Shown here: positions 36,916 through 47,758 of the stretch, one piece after another | Layout of the letters: each line of letters opens with the position of its first letter | How positions within the stretch are numbered: position 1 is the stretch's first letter | Source: Gautieria morchelliformis | Lineage: Eukaryota > Basidiomycota > Agaricomycetes > Gomphales > Gomphaceae | Reading direction: 5' to 3' | Assembly: GCA_015179125.1 (NCBI GenBank) | Contig: WHVA01000170.1 | Coordinates: forward strand, 143,387 to 207,386 | Length of the DNA: 64,000 nt | Position numbers and translations under genes: made by a program | The notes under the pieces: generated by a model | What the model was told of the DNA's origin: nothing | Databases searched by the model: none | Seen by the model: the letters and a program-made list of their open reading frames with translations, nothing else

Positions 36916-37120
36916 AAAGTAGACTAGGCCAGAGAATGGTGTATAATTCATAGAGACAACTACGGTATATACAGCGAAGTAGACCTATGGTGTGACCTTT
37001 AGCTACCTCGCAGGGACCTGTACAGTAGCGGTGGTCGCCGATATTCGGCTTGTGTCCCAGAGTTTGGCGGTACCTGGTGGTGCCGATGCTGCACCGGGGT
37101 TGCTGGATAAGCCATGGGGT

Positions 37121-37157
37121 TGTTTTTCCCACGGGGGGTTGCCACACAGAATTATCC
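37121..37157 (-). repeat. MULE right terminal inverted repeat
   Basis: Exact inverse of 31406-31442, followed by the target duplication GATATATGC at 37158-37166. Confidence 0.92.
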
Positions 37158-37388
37158 GATATATGCGGCCTTTTTTTGTTACTTATACATACTCAGTATA
37201 AGTATTTAGCACCACCTGCAGTGAGGCCGCAATGTCCTGAAATCAAGCAAGGCTATATATATGAATTGTTAATTATAATACCGGCAAGGAAGCCGAGTTG
37301 GGAACTAAATGGGAGCCAATGAGGCGCCGGCAAGAAGTTCCGCTGTGATCAGCCGACGAGTTGCGGGGATTCAGAGTCTCAGGCTATC

Positions 37389-38163
37389 ATGTCTTCGTCC
37401 TCGAATGGAACAACGCAGAAGAATATACCCAATGCTGAAGCCCATGCAGAACTCTACCATGCAGGCATCGAGATGCGCCGCAAAGTCATGGTGAGAATGC
37501 TTCCTCCATAGGCAAGAACAGAATGGCGAGTGTCCACAGGGCGATGAATATGTAGATAATCAGTTGAAGAAGGTAATGGACCGATCGCTAGCCTGGTATC
37601 TGACTAACCATGCATGTTGTATAGGGTGTCTCTGAGTTTTCGCAACCGATGCAGCAAGTACGCACACGTTCTCGCAAAACATACCTCTGATACTAATGCA
37701 ACATTCCTTCTGCGGAAAGCTCGTATCCGAGGTGACGAGGTTAACAAGTGCGTTTGAAGTGATGAGTGACGTCTTAGTAGATTGCATGGGGGACTATTTG
37801 GACCCGCCCCGGTCTTGAGCTGAAGCAACGCAGTTTGATCAACATCGCGTTACTTGCATCACAGAACCACCCTGCAGAGGTCGGGCCACCATTTTTTCAT
37901 GCACACTAGCCGCCGACTCACTCTCATGTTCAGCTTGCAGGTCATATTAGGTGTCACCCGATGCCGTTTAGTCAAATCTGACACGCTCTAACTTCGGATT
38001 ATGCTCCAGGGGTGCCGTCAATAATGGTGCGACAGAAATCGAGATTCGCGAGACTCTTCTGCAAACAGCAGTCTACTGTGGAGCGCCGACTGGTATGGCA
38101 AGCTTCCGTACTGCAGAGGCCACGATCCAGGCCTTGAAAGAGGAGGGGAAACTGCGGGCGTAG
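37389..38163 (+). CDS. Carboxymuconolactone decarboxylase-family protein
   Basis: Seven exons (37389-37490, 37540-37572, 37625-37657, 37720-37731, 37781-37879, 37934-37950, 38010-38163) join in frame to 149 residues, close to the family length. Motifs in order: AELYHAGIEMRRKVMGDEYV, FSQPMQQLVSEIAWGTIWTR, PGLELKQRSLINIALL, HIRGAVNNGATEIEIRETLL, and QTAVYCGAPTGMASFRTAEA. The classic enzyme decarboxylates gamma-carboxymuconolactone in the protocatechuate branch of the beta-ketoadipate pathway. The His of HIRGA and the Glu/Arg residues fit the family active site. Exon 4 is only 12 bp and exon 6 is 17 bp. Both are needed to restore the family sequence. Fungal members may act on other substrates. 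Confidence 0.85.
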
Positions 38164-39553
38164 CCTAGATAAGAGCGGCCTGTTACATATGCCAAGATTT
38201 TCACATAAGATGTACGACCTGTACAGCTTCGAACTCGACGCCATCCCTGCATATTCTCAGAACCTTAGCACGACCCCACCAAACGCATGTATCGATTGGT
38301 ACGTGGATAAATCCTTATAGGTAGCTCGAGCTGGAGAGAAGGCCGGAGAGTACGAGACAAGGAGAATCAGGTAAAGGTTGTGAAAGGATAGAAATGTCCA
38401 AGGAGCGTACACCCTCGCGCACGCGGAGCACACCCTAGCGATCTCCCGCATGAAATACTCCCTTTCCCCTGCTGCCCACGATGCACAATAACCGCAACGC
38501 TGCGTAGTGTGTAGAACCTATCAGTGCCCAAGAACGGTAACATTCACGGCCGTGAGTGCGTCCTTGTATTCCCTCCATGGGTCCATTTTATATGAATAGT
38601 AAGTGGTGTGCCCAGCATGTGGCATTACTACAGAAAGAAAGAATTTATAGTCTGTTCTTCACGACTGTAGTACTGCGATGGGCGGTCGTGATGGATGGCC
38701 ATACCATTAGGACATTATGCGTCTGCATCGAGTGGAAAGGTAACCCAAGAAAGCGGACTTCTTTATCCTTGCTTTTGTTTTTATTTAACCATCAGCACTT
38801 TTCCTATTTGTTAGATCCATCCTATCTGCGGCTCCTCTCAGATGCCTTCACGAAAAAGGGTAACACCCATTTGGGGCCTAATAGTACCACAGTTTCGGAG
38901 CCTAGCTCTTTGTATGACCAAACCAAAGCCTTCGATGACATCGCCCCTCTCGCCCCCACCCCCCCTCAAAGAAGTAAGCTTCATAATCGATCATAAGACA
39001 CTGGCGTAGTATTAGGCCTGGGCTTGGTATCGGGCGGAAAGTCCAAGAACTTAGTGTAGCCTGCCCCCAGTGTGATCATTTTCTGTGGGTGATCACGCCC
39101 GGCAACGTGACAAGTCTTGACTCCACTTTTTTCCAGTGCCACTAAACCTTATTTCTGAAACATAACACCTTGAAGACACCTCCAACTGCTTCTCAGGCGC
39201 CGACTGGATGGCCAAAACGAATACCTTCCACAATGTGTATATCACTTGGCGCTAACAAGACCAAGTATATCAGAATAATCTGGTGCGACGTCTCCCATGT
39301 CAAGGATAACTCATGCATCGTGAATGCTTTGAAGGAACACTCTTCCGAGGTCGGAGGCGCCGCCGTACTCGCAGTCGAGGTTACGGTATGAATTGTCGGT
39401 GTGGTGGTTGGACTAGCGAATCAACTTTCTACCGCAAGGGACGCAGGCCGATGCATATTACTGTAGTCTACTTTCACAAACTCTGGGCTACTCATATCTG
39501 AAAGGGATATAAATATCGGAAATAAGCAAAGGCAGGCGGTCATACACATGCTG
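38164..39553. other. No supported gene
   Basis: Plus-strand frames at 38556-38996 and 39170-39501 have splice-like signals but no recognisable domain. They may be remnants. Confidence 0.35.
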
Positions 39554-40849
39554 CTACTCTCTAACGGGCTCGAGCTCGTAGGAACTGGAGGCTCCTGCAC
39601 TCGAGCTAGACTGACCCTCGACGATTCCTGTACCATCCGTGCGTTTGTCCAACATGTTGGGGCGTGTACGGCTGCGCCATCCAAATATGAGTGTGCTGAC
39701 ACGTTGGTCTTCGCTCTCGCCGACCTCTTGCGCTGGTGTACTGCGGAGGTTCATCGTGAGTCTGTTAATCATAGTAACGTTGAGACTGGCAGAAAGATGG
39801 GAGAGAACATGCGTCAGCTGTGCTTCATGGGCCCTAGACAGACAAACGTGGCGCACACGGTGGCAGGGCTGTGTAGAATGGTCCATGGTAGCTCTCTGAG
39901 GACACGGAGGAAGAGAATAGCGTAGGGTGCGTACAGGACATTAATGTTTTTGATTTGGGGCTGCCATGAACGTTGTTTAAAGCCGTATCCGAGGTTGAAT
40001 AATCCTGCACGACTCACCGGAGCATAGAGAGACATGAACAGCCAGACAGCGTTTGCGGAGAAAATAAGCCTGTGAGCGTGATTGTGGGCATTGGGGGGGA
40101 GTCTCGTTGGGGCTGGCTGCTTACAAAAAATACAAAGCACCATCCTGCGAGATGCGACGGAGGAGCTTCGGGCCGCGGTTAAGCAAGAAACCCTGCCACG
40201 TCTTTGCCATTGTGAGCGCGAATACGCAGATGTCGAAGGCGAGGCCGATAGAAAGGTAAGCGCTGGGTGCTGGCCTGGGTGTGCGGGGGAGGCGTGAATG
40301 CGGAAGTGAGACACGTAGGGGACGCGGACGTACAGTGAAGGTGCTGTCGTGAAGATACAAACTGGAACACGAGATGCGTAATTTCTCACAAATGGTATCT
40401 TCGTTGGCGGCTCACTGTAGAACAGACGAGAGTAGGCCCGTGGAAATGGGATCGCTTTCGAGCAACAAGATCGGCTACGTGTGCTTTGTAAGGTCCCAGA
40501 TGGTCACTTACGAGTTGATCCGGGGCTCAAAAATTGCCAGAGGCCAACGATGACTTGGCCTGCGATGAGCGCACAAAGGAATGATAGCACAAAACGGCTA
40601 CGGTTATATATTGCATACACCCTGCGGGGGTGGAAATGATAAATAGTTGGATACACGTGGAAAGATCGTACCGGAGGGCGAGCAGTAGTTCCGGAAGGGC
40701 GAGGACGACGACGCCACCGGCTAATGGTTGGAAGAGAATCAATTTCTTGCATCTGAGGGGAGTGTTATTTATATATATTGGTTACGAAAGCTGAACGCTG
40801 TTACGTCTGCGAGACAGTGCATCAGGGTCACGATCGATTCGTAGGCCAT
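39554..40849 (-). CDS. Multi-pass membrane protein, DUF6533-like family
   Basis: A minus-strand multi-exon gene. Exon at about 40751-40673: KLILFQPLAGGVVVLALPEL then LLLALR, joined across a GTACGA...CAG intron to RVYAIYNRSRFVLSFLCALI and AGQVIVGLWQF. Further exons give FALTMAKTWQGFLLN, a GALYFL helix, NAVWLFMSLYAP and a last exon with SLNVTMINRLTMNLRSTPAQ, ending SYELEPVRE at the stop 39554. Alternating membrane segments, the Arg-x-Tyr-Ala-x-Tyr-x-Arg-x-Arg loop and the terminal R-L-x-x-N-L-R motif are typical of the large DUF6533/DUF6534-type families of agaricomycetes, whose function is unknown. The start at 40849 is a guess, and not all exon borders were resolved. Confidence 0.6.
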
Positions 40850-40853
40850 ACTA

Positions 40854-42568
40854 TTGGTACTCACTTCAATACTCCAGTTGGTATTGAAGACAGCTCATGG
40901 GCGCCTCTCCCCACACCTAACATTCGCTAGATTCCTGCCCCACTTGGCAGGCCTGCCCTATTCCCCTTCGTGGGACAACCTCTTCTTCATCACCCCTCTC
41001 TACAGATTCCTGCCTCGCCTGGCGGGCCTGAGCCTCGTCTATTCGCGGGATAGCCTTACCCCTTCATGGGTCGCCCTCCCCCATATCAATCCTTCGCACA
41101 GCTTTCTGCCCTACTTGGCGGACCTGGATCATCTCTCCTATTAGACTCTGACTCATTCTCCGCAACTCTTGCCGATGACCATCCTACACCTCCAAATACC
41201 AGCCCTATTGACTCTGTACCACCAGCGTGTTTATTCACCTCTATTAGCTCTCATTCCGATTTGTCCTTCATCATCCATGTACACCTTCCCGGTCTCTCTA
41301 ACTCAATCCCTACTCTCATTGACTCTGGTGCCACTTCCAATTTTATTGATAACTCCTTTTCCTCTCGTCCTGGTTTTGTATGTACATCACTCCGTTCGCC
41401 GATCGCTCTCTCCCTTTTCGACGGAAAGCCAGCCACTGGTGGTTTCATTCACAAATACCTAGATACTAGTCTCACCTTCAGCGACTCCTCTTCGCAGGAC
41501 GTTTCGCTACTTGTCACAAAGTTACACCCTTCAGCCGCAATAGTTCTTGGGCTTCTGTGGCTTCGCTCTACGAAACCCACCATCGATTGGGGCTCTCTTT
41601 CAATTACCTTTCCTTCCAGCACCGGTTTCATGCTCCCACGTATGATGGTCGCCATGGCCTGTACGATGGTTTCTCCGCCGGCTATCTTCGACAGTATCCC
41701 CGAACTCCACACTGCGTCGATGACATCGCCACCGCTAGTTCCTGGTTCGCACCCGTCCCTGCCGTCCTTGGGTTACATCCCGAACACAGAGATTGGACCA
41801 CTCTCCTACGTCCCGGTCCTTCCACCGGACGTTGCTTCTTCGCCCGCTCCTATTCCGAATCTTTCTGGTTACAAACAGACGTTCAACGTGGATGGCGAAC
41901 CCTTGCTTCTCTCAACCAAGCCGATCAAGGATCACTCCTCTGAGTCCTCTATATCACTTCCCAACAATCTCATTCGTTCATTTTCAGTCACGAAAAAACC
42001 AATTATAGAAACCGAACCTATCCGACCAAAAACAGAGCCCGTTCCGAGTCATTCTCGTCCCTGTACACCATGTACAGAATTACTGATTGATGACCACCTC
42101 CCATTCCATTCTTCACCTCCTGATCCACCTCCGACGAGGAGGGTAACGCCGCATATAAGCCTAATCAGCGCAGCCGCCTTTGAACTAATCATGAAACTTG
42201 GCGAAGAAGAAACCTTCATGTTAAACATGCACCCTTCCATCCCTGAGCCGAGTTCGCTTCGCGCTGTAGGCAACACACCAGCCCCGACCACACTCCTCCA
42301 CGAAAACCCTTTACCGAAGGACGAGTTAGAAATGTTCAGGGCTGTGGTACCAGAGGAGTACCACGACTTCTTCGATATCTTCTCGCATGCTAAAGCCAAA
42401 AACCTGCCCCCACATCGCCCGTATGACCACACCATCGAAATCGAGAATGATGGCACACCACCTCACGGCCCCATATACCCACTCTCGAACAGCGAATTAG
42501 AGGCTCTCCGTGAATATCTCGAAGACATGCTTGGCAAGGGATTTATCCGCTCCTCCCATCCAGACGAC
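40854..42568 (+). pseudogene. Gypsy element A: protease and start of RT, truncated
   Basis: The open frame 41066-42568 holds the retropepsin motif LIDSGATSNFIDNSF near 41320, the flap/second strand SAAIVLGLLWLRSTKPTIDW, then a Pro/Ser-rich linker. RT-entry motifs follow: EEYHDFFDIFSHAKAKNLPP, HRPYDHTIEI and GPIYPLSNSELEALREYLED, then KGFIRSS. At about 42568 homology stops before the RT core. The upstream part 40925-41130 contains a three-fold repeat (see findings). No LTR was found on the left. The remaining frame is open, so the truncation rather than point mutation inactivated it. Confidence 0.75.
40925..41130 (+). repeat. Three imperfect ~80-bp direct repeats in element A
   Basis: The phrase (A)TTCCTGCC..(C)(T)TGGC(A/G)GGCCTG recurs at about 40929 and 41005 and, more diverged, at 41099 (TTTCTGCCCTACTTGGCGGA). 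Each copy is preceded by a short run of pyrimidines. They would encode a repetitive Gag segment. Confidence 0.6.
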
Positions 42569-44707
42569 AGATACGGCGGAAGTCAAATCCGGACCCGCCC
42601 TTGTCGATTGCGGGGCCACTGGTCAGTTTATAGACCGGGACTATGTGGAACGGAACTGACTGACCACGCGGAAGTTGCAACGTGCAATCCTGGTGTTCAA
42701 TGTGGATGGAAGCCCCAATGAGGCAGGGTCCCTCACAGAGATAGTAGACACAATTCTCCGCTACGGTGGACACTCAGAATGTACTTCCTTTGCAGTAACC
42801 AGCCTGGGGAAGCAAGACGTCATCCTCGGATTTACCTGGCTTCAGGAGCACAACCCGGAGATCAATTGGCAGACTCGGAAGGTACTGATGAGTCTATGCC
42901 CAGCCAAGTGTCACATGTGCCGGTCGGAAGTGCGGAAGGAGCGCCAGGAGCAGCGGAAGACCAAACGGCTCATACAGACATGTCGTCCTGGCCCCCATCC
43001 ACTGCTTGCAGAAGAAGACTCGGAAGCGGAATTTGAACCGAGTCCCACTTCCGATTCCGATTCCGACTCCGACGTCATCCGACTTGGCCCGGAAGACACT
43101 CTGGCGGAAGGGGAGCGCTTGCTGTACGTAAACCTTCCACCGGAAGTGGAACACATCTGCGCCACCGGAAATATTTCGCAACGCCTTGCTGAAGCCTCCA
43201 AGAAGCATGATAGAGTGGAGGCGGAAATTCTGGAGTACCTGCGGGAGTTCGAGGACGTCTTTGCCAAGGAGTCGTTTGATGCCCTGCCTCCACGGAAGCT
43301 GTGGGACCATGCCATCGAGTTTGAGCCTGGGTCAAAGCCCACCAACTGCAAGGTCTACCCGCTGTCACCCAAGGAGCAGGTAGAGCTCGATGCATTCCTT
43401 GCGGAAAACCTCCGTACAGGGAGGATCCGCCCCTCTAAGTCACCCATGGCATCTCCGGTGTTCTTCATCAAGAAGAAGGACGGCTCGCTCAGACTTGTGC
43501 AGGATTACCGGGCCTTGAATGCGATCACGATTAAGACCTGGTACCCCATTCCACTCATTTCCGAACTAATCACACAACTCCGCGGGGCAAGGTACTTCAC
43601 TAAGCTGGATGTCCGCTGGGGCTTCAATAATCTTCGGATCCGGGAGGGTGACGAGTGGAAGGCCACATTCCGCACCAACCGAGGACTCTTTGAGCCACAG
43701 GTCATGTTCTTCGGCCTCACCAACAGTCCCGCCGCATTCCAGACGATGATGAATGACATTTTCCGTGACATGATAGCAGAAGGGGTTGTCTGCATCTACC
43801 TCGATGACATCCTCATCTTCACAAAAACAATGTCCGAACATCGGGAAGTCGTGCGGAGAGTGTTGGAACGGCTCTGGGAATACAACCTGTGTCTCAAGCC
43901 GGAAAAGTGTGAATTTGAGCAGACACAGATAGAGTATCTTGGGGTGATTGTGTCGGAAGGAAAGGTGGAAATGGACCCAGTCAAAGTTTCTGGTGTATCG
44001 GATTGGCCCGTGCCGCGGAACAAGAAAGAGGTCCAGTCCTTCATTGGGTTTGTCAATTTCTACCGGCGGTTCATCAAGGACTTCTCCTGCCACGCTCATG
44101 CCCTCTTTGACCTCACCAAGAAGGAGGTTGGATGGCAGTGGGGAGAGCTGGAACAGGCCTCCTTTTACAAACTCAAAGAGCTGATCACTTCTGCCCCGGT
44201 CCTGATCTTTCCCGACGACTGTCACCCTTATCGATTTGAGGTGGATTCTTCCGACACAGCTACCGGAGCGGTCTTGTCACAACAGTCATCGGAAGATGAT
44301 GGGGGATGGCATCTGATTGCCTTCTTCTCTAAAAGCCTTAGTCCGGTCGAGTGGAACTACGAGATCCACGACAAGGAGATGCTGGCAATCATCCAAGCGC
44401 TGGAGGAGTGGCGACACTTCCTCGAGGGTGCTCTATGCCCGTTTGAGATCTGGACAGACCACAAGAACCTGGAGTATTTCCACACTTCTAAGAAGTTGAA
44501 CTGACGACAAGCATGGTGGTCCCTACACCTGTCCCAGTTTGACTTCATGCTCCACCACCGCCCCAGCCGCACCATGGGCAAGCCCGATGCCCTATCCCAC
44601 CGTGCGGATCATGGAAGCGGAAGTGGAGACAATGCAGATATGACACTGCTCTGCCCAAGTCTCTTTGCAATCTGCGCCCTAGAGGGAGTGACTGCAGTTG
44701 GGGCGGA
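42569..44707 (+). pseudogene. Gypsy element B: protease, RT and RNase H (5' truncated)
   Basis: It starts inside the protease (ALVDCGATGQFIDRDYVERN, then a TGA at 42657) and continues through SLGKQDVILGFTWLQEHNPE. The RT core follows in one open frame to 44504: [49 protein letters not shown] and the catalytic VCIYLDDILIF. RNase H follows: FEVDSSDTATGAVL, HDKEMLAIIQALEEW and WTDHKNLEYF. A TGA at 44502, where relatives have Arg before QAWW, interrupts it. The frame then continues with HHRPSRTMGKPDALSHRADH until the copia element cuts it at 44707. Confidence 0.85.
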
Positions 44708-45195
44708 TGTTGGGTGCATTTATGCTCCTGCACCAAAATCAAGCATAATGTATTCGATTTATTGTATGGTGTTTCAATCTCTTCTCACATTGTTCTTGTA
44801 CCATGCATTGACTTCTCTGCTTATTTTCGAAATTTTCCAGTCACTCCCTACCTCTCCATTTCATTCTGTTATTTCTATTTTCACAGGCGGCTGCACCCAG
44901 CGGAGTTTAAAATGACTTCGACGCGCGAGCCCTTGGGCGCTAAAGGGCCGGGTGCACGTATATGCATTCTGAGACAGAATAATACTCCTCTCCCAGTGAC
45001 AATAAATTCACTGAGAGAGGCGAGTAGTATCTTTTATATTTCCATAGCATGTTGACTGAAAATCATGTAGTACATTTGATTCTAGGGATTGTATTAATAT
45101 AACAGTGACAATAAATTCACTGAGAGAGTACATTTGATTCTAGCTTTCTAAGAACTCTACCGAACCTTCCCTGCCATAACCCCAAGTTGCTAACA
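44708..45195 (+). repeat. 5' LTR of the copia element (488 bp)
   Basis: Begins TGTTGGGTGC and ends GTTGCTAACA. It contains an imperfect stem (CTCTCCCAGTGA...TCACTGAGAGAG, 44993-45020) whose right part recurs about 108 bp downstream within a duplicated block. Confidence 0.9.
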
Positions 45196-45212
45196 AGGGT
45201 TATGGGCCCCGC
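45196..45212 (+). promoter_or_regulatory. Primer binding site overlapping the gag start codon
   Basis: AGGGTTATGGGCCCCGC follows the LTR directly. It is nearly complementary to the anticodon arm of initiator tRNA-Met. The ATG inside it (45202-45204) is the first in-frame start of the polyprotein. Confidence 0.7.
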
Positions 45213-47758
45213 AGACACTTCGCAGAAGCTTTTGGGTGGGGAGAAGCTTGCAACAGATGGAAGTAATTGGCCTCTGTGGCGAGCTACTCTCACAAGTTAT
45301 TTTGAGTCCAAAAATCTACTCAGGCATATAGAAGGGAGAGCCATTCGACCTCCTGATCCTCCAGTCATGCCCCCAGGCCATATTCTTACAGAAGCTGAGG
45401 AAACCCAGATAGAGAAGGCTGAGGAGAAGCTGGAGAAGTATCTTGCCAGAGAAGGACAGGCAAAAACCCAAATTATCGTCTCAGTGTCAGAGTCACTAGC
45501 TCTGATGCTACAGAAGAAGCATACAGCAAAAGAAGTCTGGGATGCATTGGTCAATGAGATGACCAAAAAGCCCAAGATGGTCCTCACCAACCTACAGAGA
45601 CAGCTTCGCAGTATGAGGTGTCCTGAGCATGGAGACTTGAGAGATCACTTTGACAAGGCCCAAGACCTCTATGCTCGTCTTAATGACATGGGAGCCAGAA
45701 TTTCTGAAGGAGAGTTCACGGATATTATCCTTGCGTCACTTCCACCCTCTTATGAGGCAGTTATGAATGCCCTTACCATGTCGTTCGAAAAATGTGGAAT
45801 GCCCTTAGTTCCTGATGATATCATCAGAGTACTAAAGGCTCAATATGACAGGAGAAAGACCCTTAATATTTCACAAGAAGAGCAGGCATTTATTGGTTTG
45901 TCTACAAAAGGGCAGAAGAGCCGGAAAGACCTGAAGGTGCCTACATGCACTAATTGCCACAAGCCTGGACATGCTATCGAGAGTTGCTGGGCTAAAGGAG
46001 GTGGTAAAGAAGGCCAGGGGCTACGTCAGAAAAAGAAAGCTAAAGCCAAAAAGAAGAAGGGCAAAGCCAAGGCAAATGTTGCCGAAGAAGTGTCTTCTGA
46101 GGAGGATGAGAGTGGCAGTCCAGCCGCTTTCGCCAATTTCGACTGCTCTAATTTGAGTAGTTTATCCTTGGACACTGTTATTATCCTCAACACTGGAACT
46201 ACCGCACATATGACCCCTCACAAGAATTTACTGAGGGATTACAGTCCATTCTCACAACCTCACACAATTCGTGCAGCCAACAAAGGCACTTTTGATGCCT
46301 TCGGTTCAGGCTCACTTGTGCTATCTAATAAGGTTGGAGATAAGACTGTGAAGATCACATTGAAGGATACGTTCTACGCGCCCAAAATAGCTGTTACCCT
46401 CATCTCGATCGGCCGGTGCGATGATGCAGGCTATAACACTCAAATAGCCGATCAGAAATGCACAATATCCAATCGTAAAGGCAGGATATTGATGCAAGCA
46501 CCGAAGCTGAATGGCTTATATCGATTTGACTTACAACACACAAGTGCCGAAGCGCATATATGCGCATCAGCCATGGAAATACATCAGAAAATGGGGCATA
46601 TTTCACAAAAGTCCCTACAGCATTTGCTCAACCGTGGCATGATATTAGGCATTGAATTGAGCTCAAAAGGCGACAAGGTTGTTTGCGATGTGTGCACTCA
46701 AGCGAAGGTTGCACGTAAATCACTTTTTCAGGACCCCAGAAGCTGATCTTCAAAATTCGGTGACAGAATTTATTCTGATGTCTGGGGACCAGCGAGACAC
46801 TCCACAATTGACAAGAAATCCTATTATGTGTCTTTCATAGACGACTATTCAAGGGAGTCGGTTATCTATTTGATGGCAAACAAATCAGAGGCATTTTCAA
46901 AATACAAACTCTACGAGGCCTTTATGCTTTGACAGAGGAACGTGCACATCAAAGCACTTATTTCCGACAGAGGGGGCGAATACACAGGCTTGGAATTTAA
47001 ACAGCATTTAGCCAAGCAAGGCACGAAGCATCGGTTGACTGTGCATGACACCCCAGAGTCAAATGGTGTTGCTGAACGTCTAAACCGAACCCTAGTTGAA
47101 AGAGCTCGTGCCATGCTATTGGAATCAAGTCTTCCTAAGACCCTATGGGGGCATGCAATTTTGCATGCCAATTATCTTAGGAATAGGATGCACACAAGAG
47201 CTTTGCCAGACAAAACCCCTTTTGAAATGATCCATCACGAGAAACCGAACCTGAAGGACATACACGTGTGGGGAATTGAAGTCTACGTTAAAGTCAAAGA
47301 GGGAAACAAACTAGCAGCCCGCGCCAAAAGAGCTCGGTGGATAGGAATCTCTGGACAGAGCCATGGTCACTGCATCTACTGGCCTGACTCTCAGAAGGTT
47401 TCTGTTGAGCGGAATGTTATATTTGACTCAGAGATGAAGGGGGGCAAAGCTCCAATCATTTCTATTGAAGAGTCGCAGCTACCTACGTCTAGAAAGGTGA
47501 TACAGGCCATTTTGGCGCCAGCACCCATGCCTAGTCGCTTAGTCAGCGAGGAGGCAAAGATCGAGGAAATCAACGATAATGAACCAGAGGAATGTCTGAA
47601 GGAGCTGCAACCCAGTCAGACTGTTGATGTCAGACCTAAAGAAGCTGCTCCAACAAGGAGAAGCGAAAGGATCCGTCAGCAGCAGGAGCAGCCGGCCCCA
47701 AGTGGTCCTGTAACAAGGTCTCAAGCTAAGAGACATGCTGGTGCAGACATCACTACAC
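45202..47758 (+). pseudogene. Copia Gag-protease-integrase, decayed
   Basis: Start MGPADTSQKLLGGEKLATDG at 45202; upstream codons lie in the LTR. Gag (GSNWPLWRATLTSYFESKNL; EVWDALVNEMTK) is followed by the knuckle CTNCHKPGHAIESC. The protease has LNTGTTAHM, so the catalytic Asp is Asn. The GAG-pre-integrase zinc site HQKMGH...CDVCTQAK follows. A TGA at 46744 and another at 46930 break the integrase core. DVWGP, DRGGEY and ESNGVAERLNRTL give the D, D, E residues. After a Ser/Lys-rich hinge (RRSERIRQQQ) the frame is cut at 47758 by a solo LTR and resumes in phase at 49032. Confidence 0.88.

Larger units (their letters stand above)
31406..37157 (+). mobile_element. MULE (Mutator-like) DNA transposon, complete, 5,752 bp
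   Basis: Perfect 37-bp terminal inverted repeats at 31406-31442 and 37121-37157 begin GGATAATTCTGTGTGGCAAC. They are flanked by the 9-bp duplication GATATATGC at 31397-31405 and 37158-37166. A 9-bp duplication is the hallmark of Mutator-like elements. The interior encodes, on the plus strand, a Ulp1-type protease-like region and a MULE transposase with SWIM finger and C-terminal zinc knuckle. Identical repeats and duplication indicate recent insertion, between a kinase gene and a decarboxylase gene. Confidence 0.92.

Noticed and set aside
42894-44225. Minus-strand frames up to 219 codons within gypsy B
   Set aside because: They lie opposite a well-recognised RT/RNase H frame and mirror its codon structure.
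45187-45201. TTG at 45187 as the copia start
   Set aside because: It lies in the LTR end. The ATG at 45202 is the first proper start and is in the same frame.
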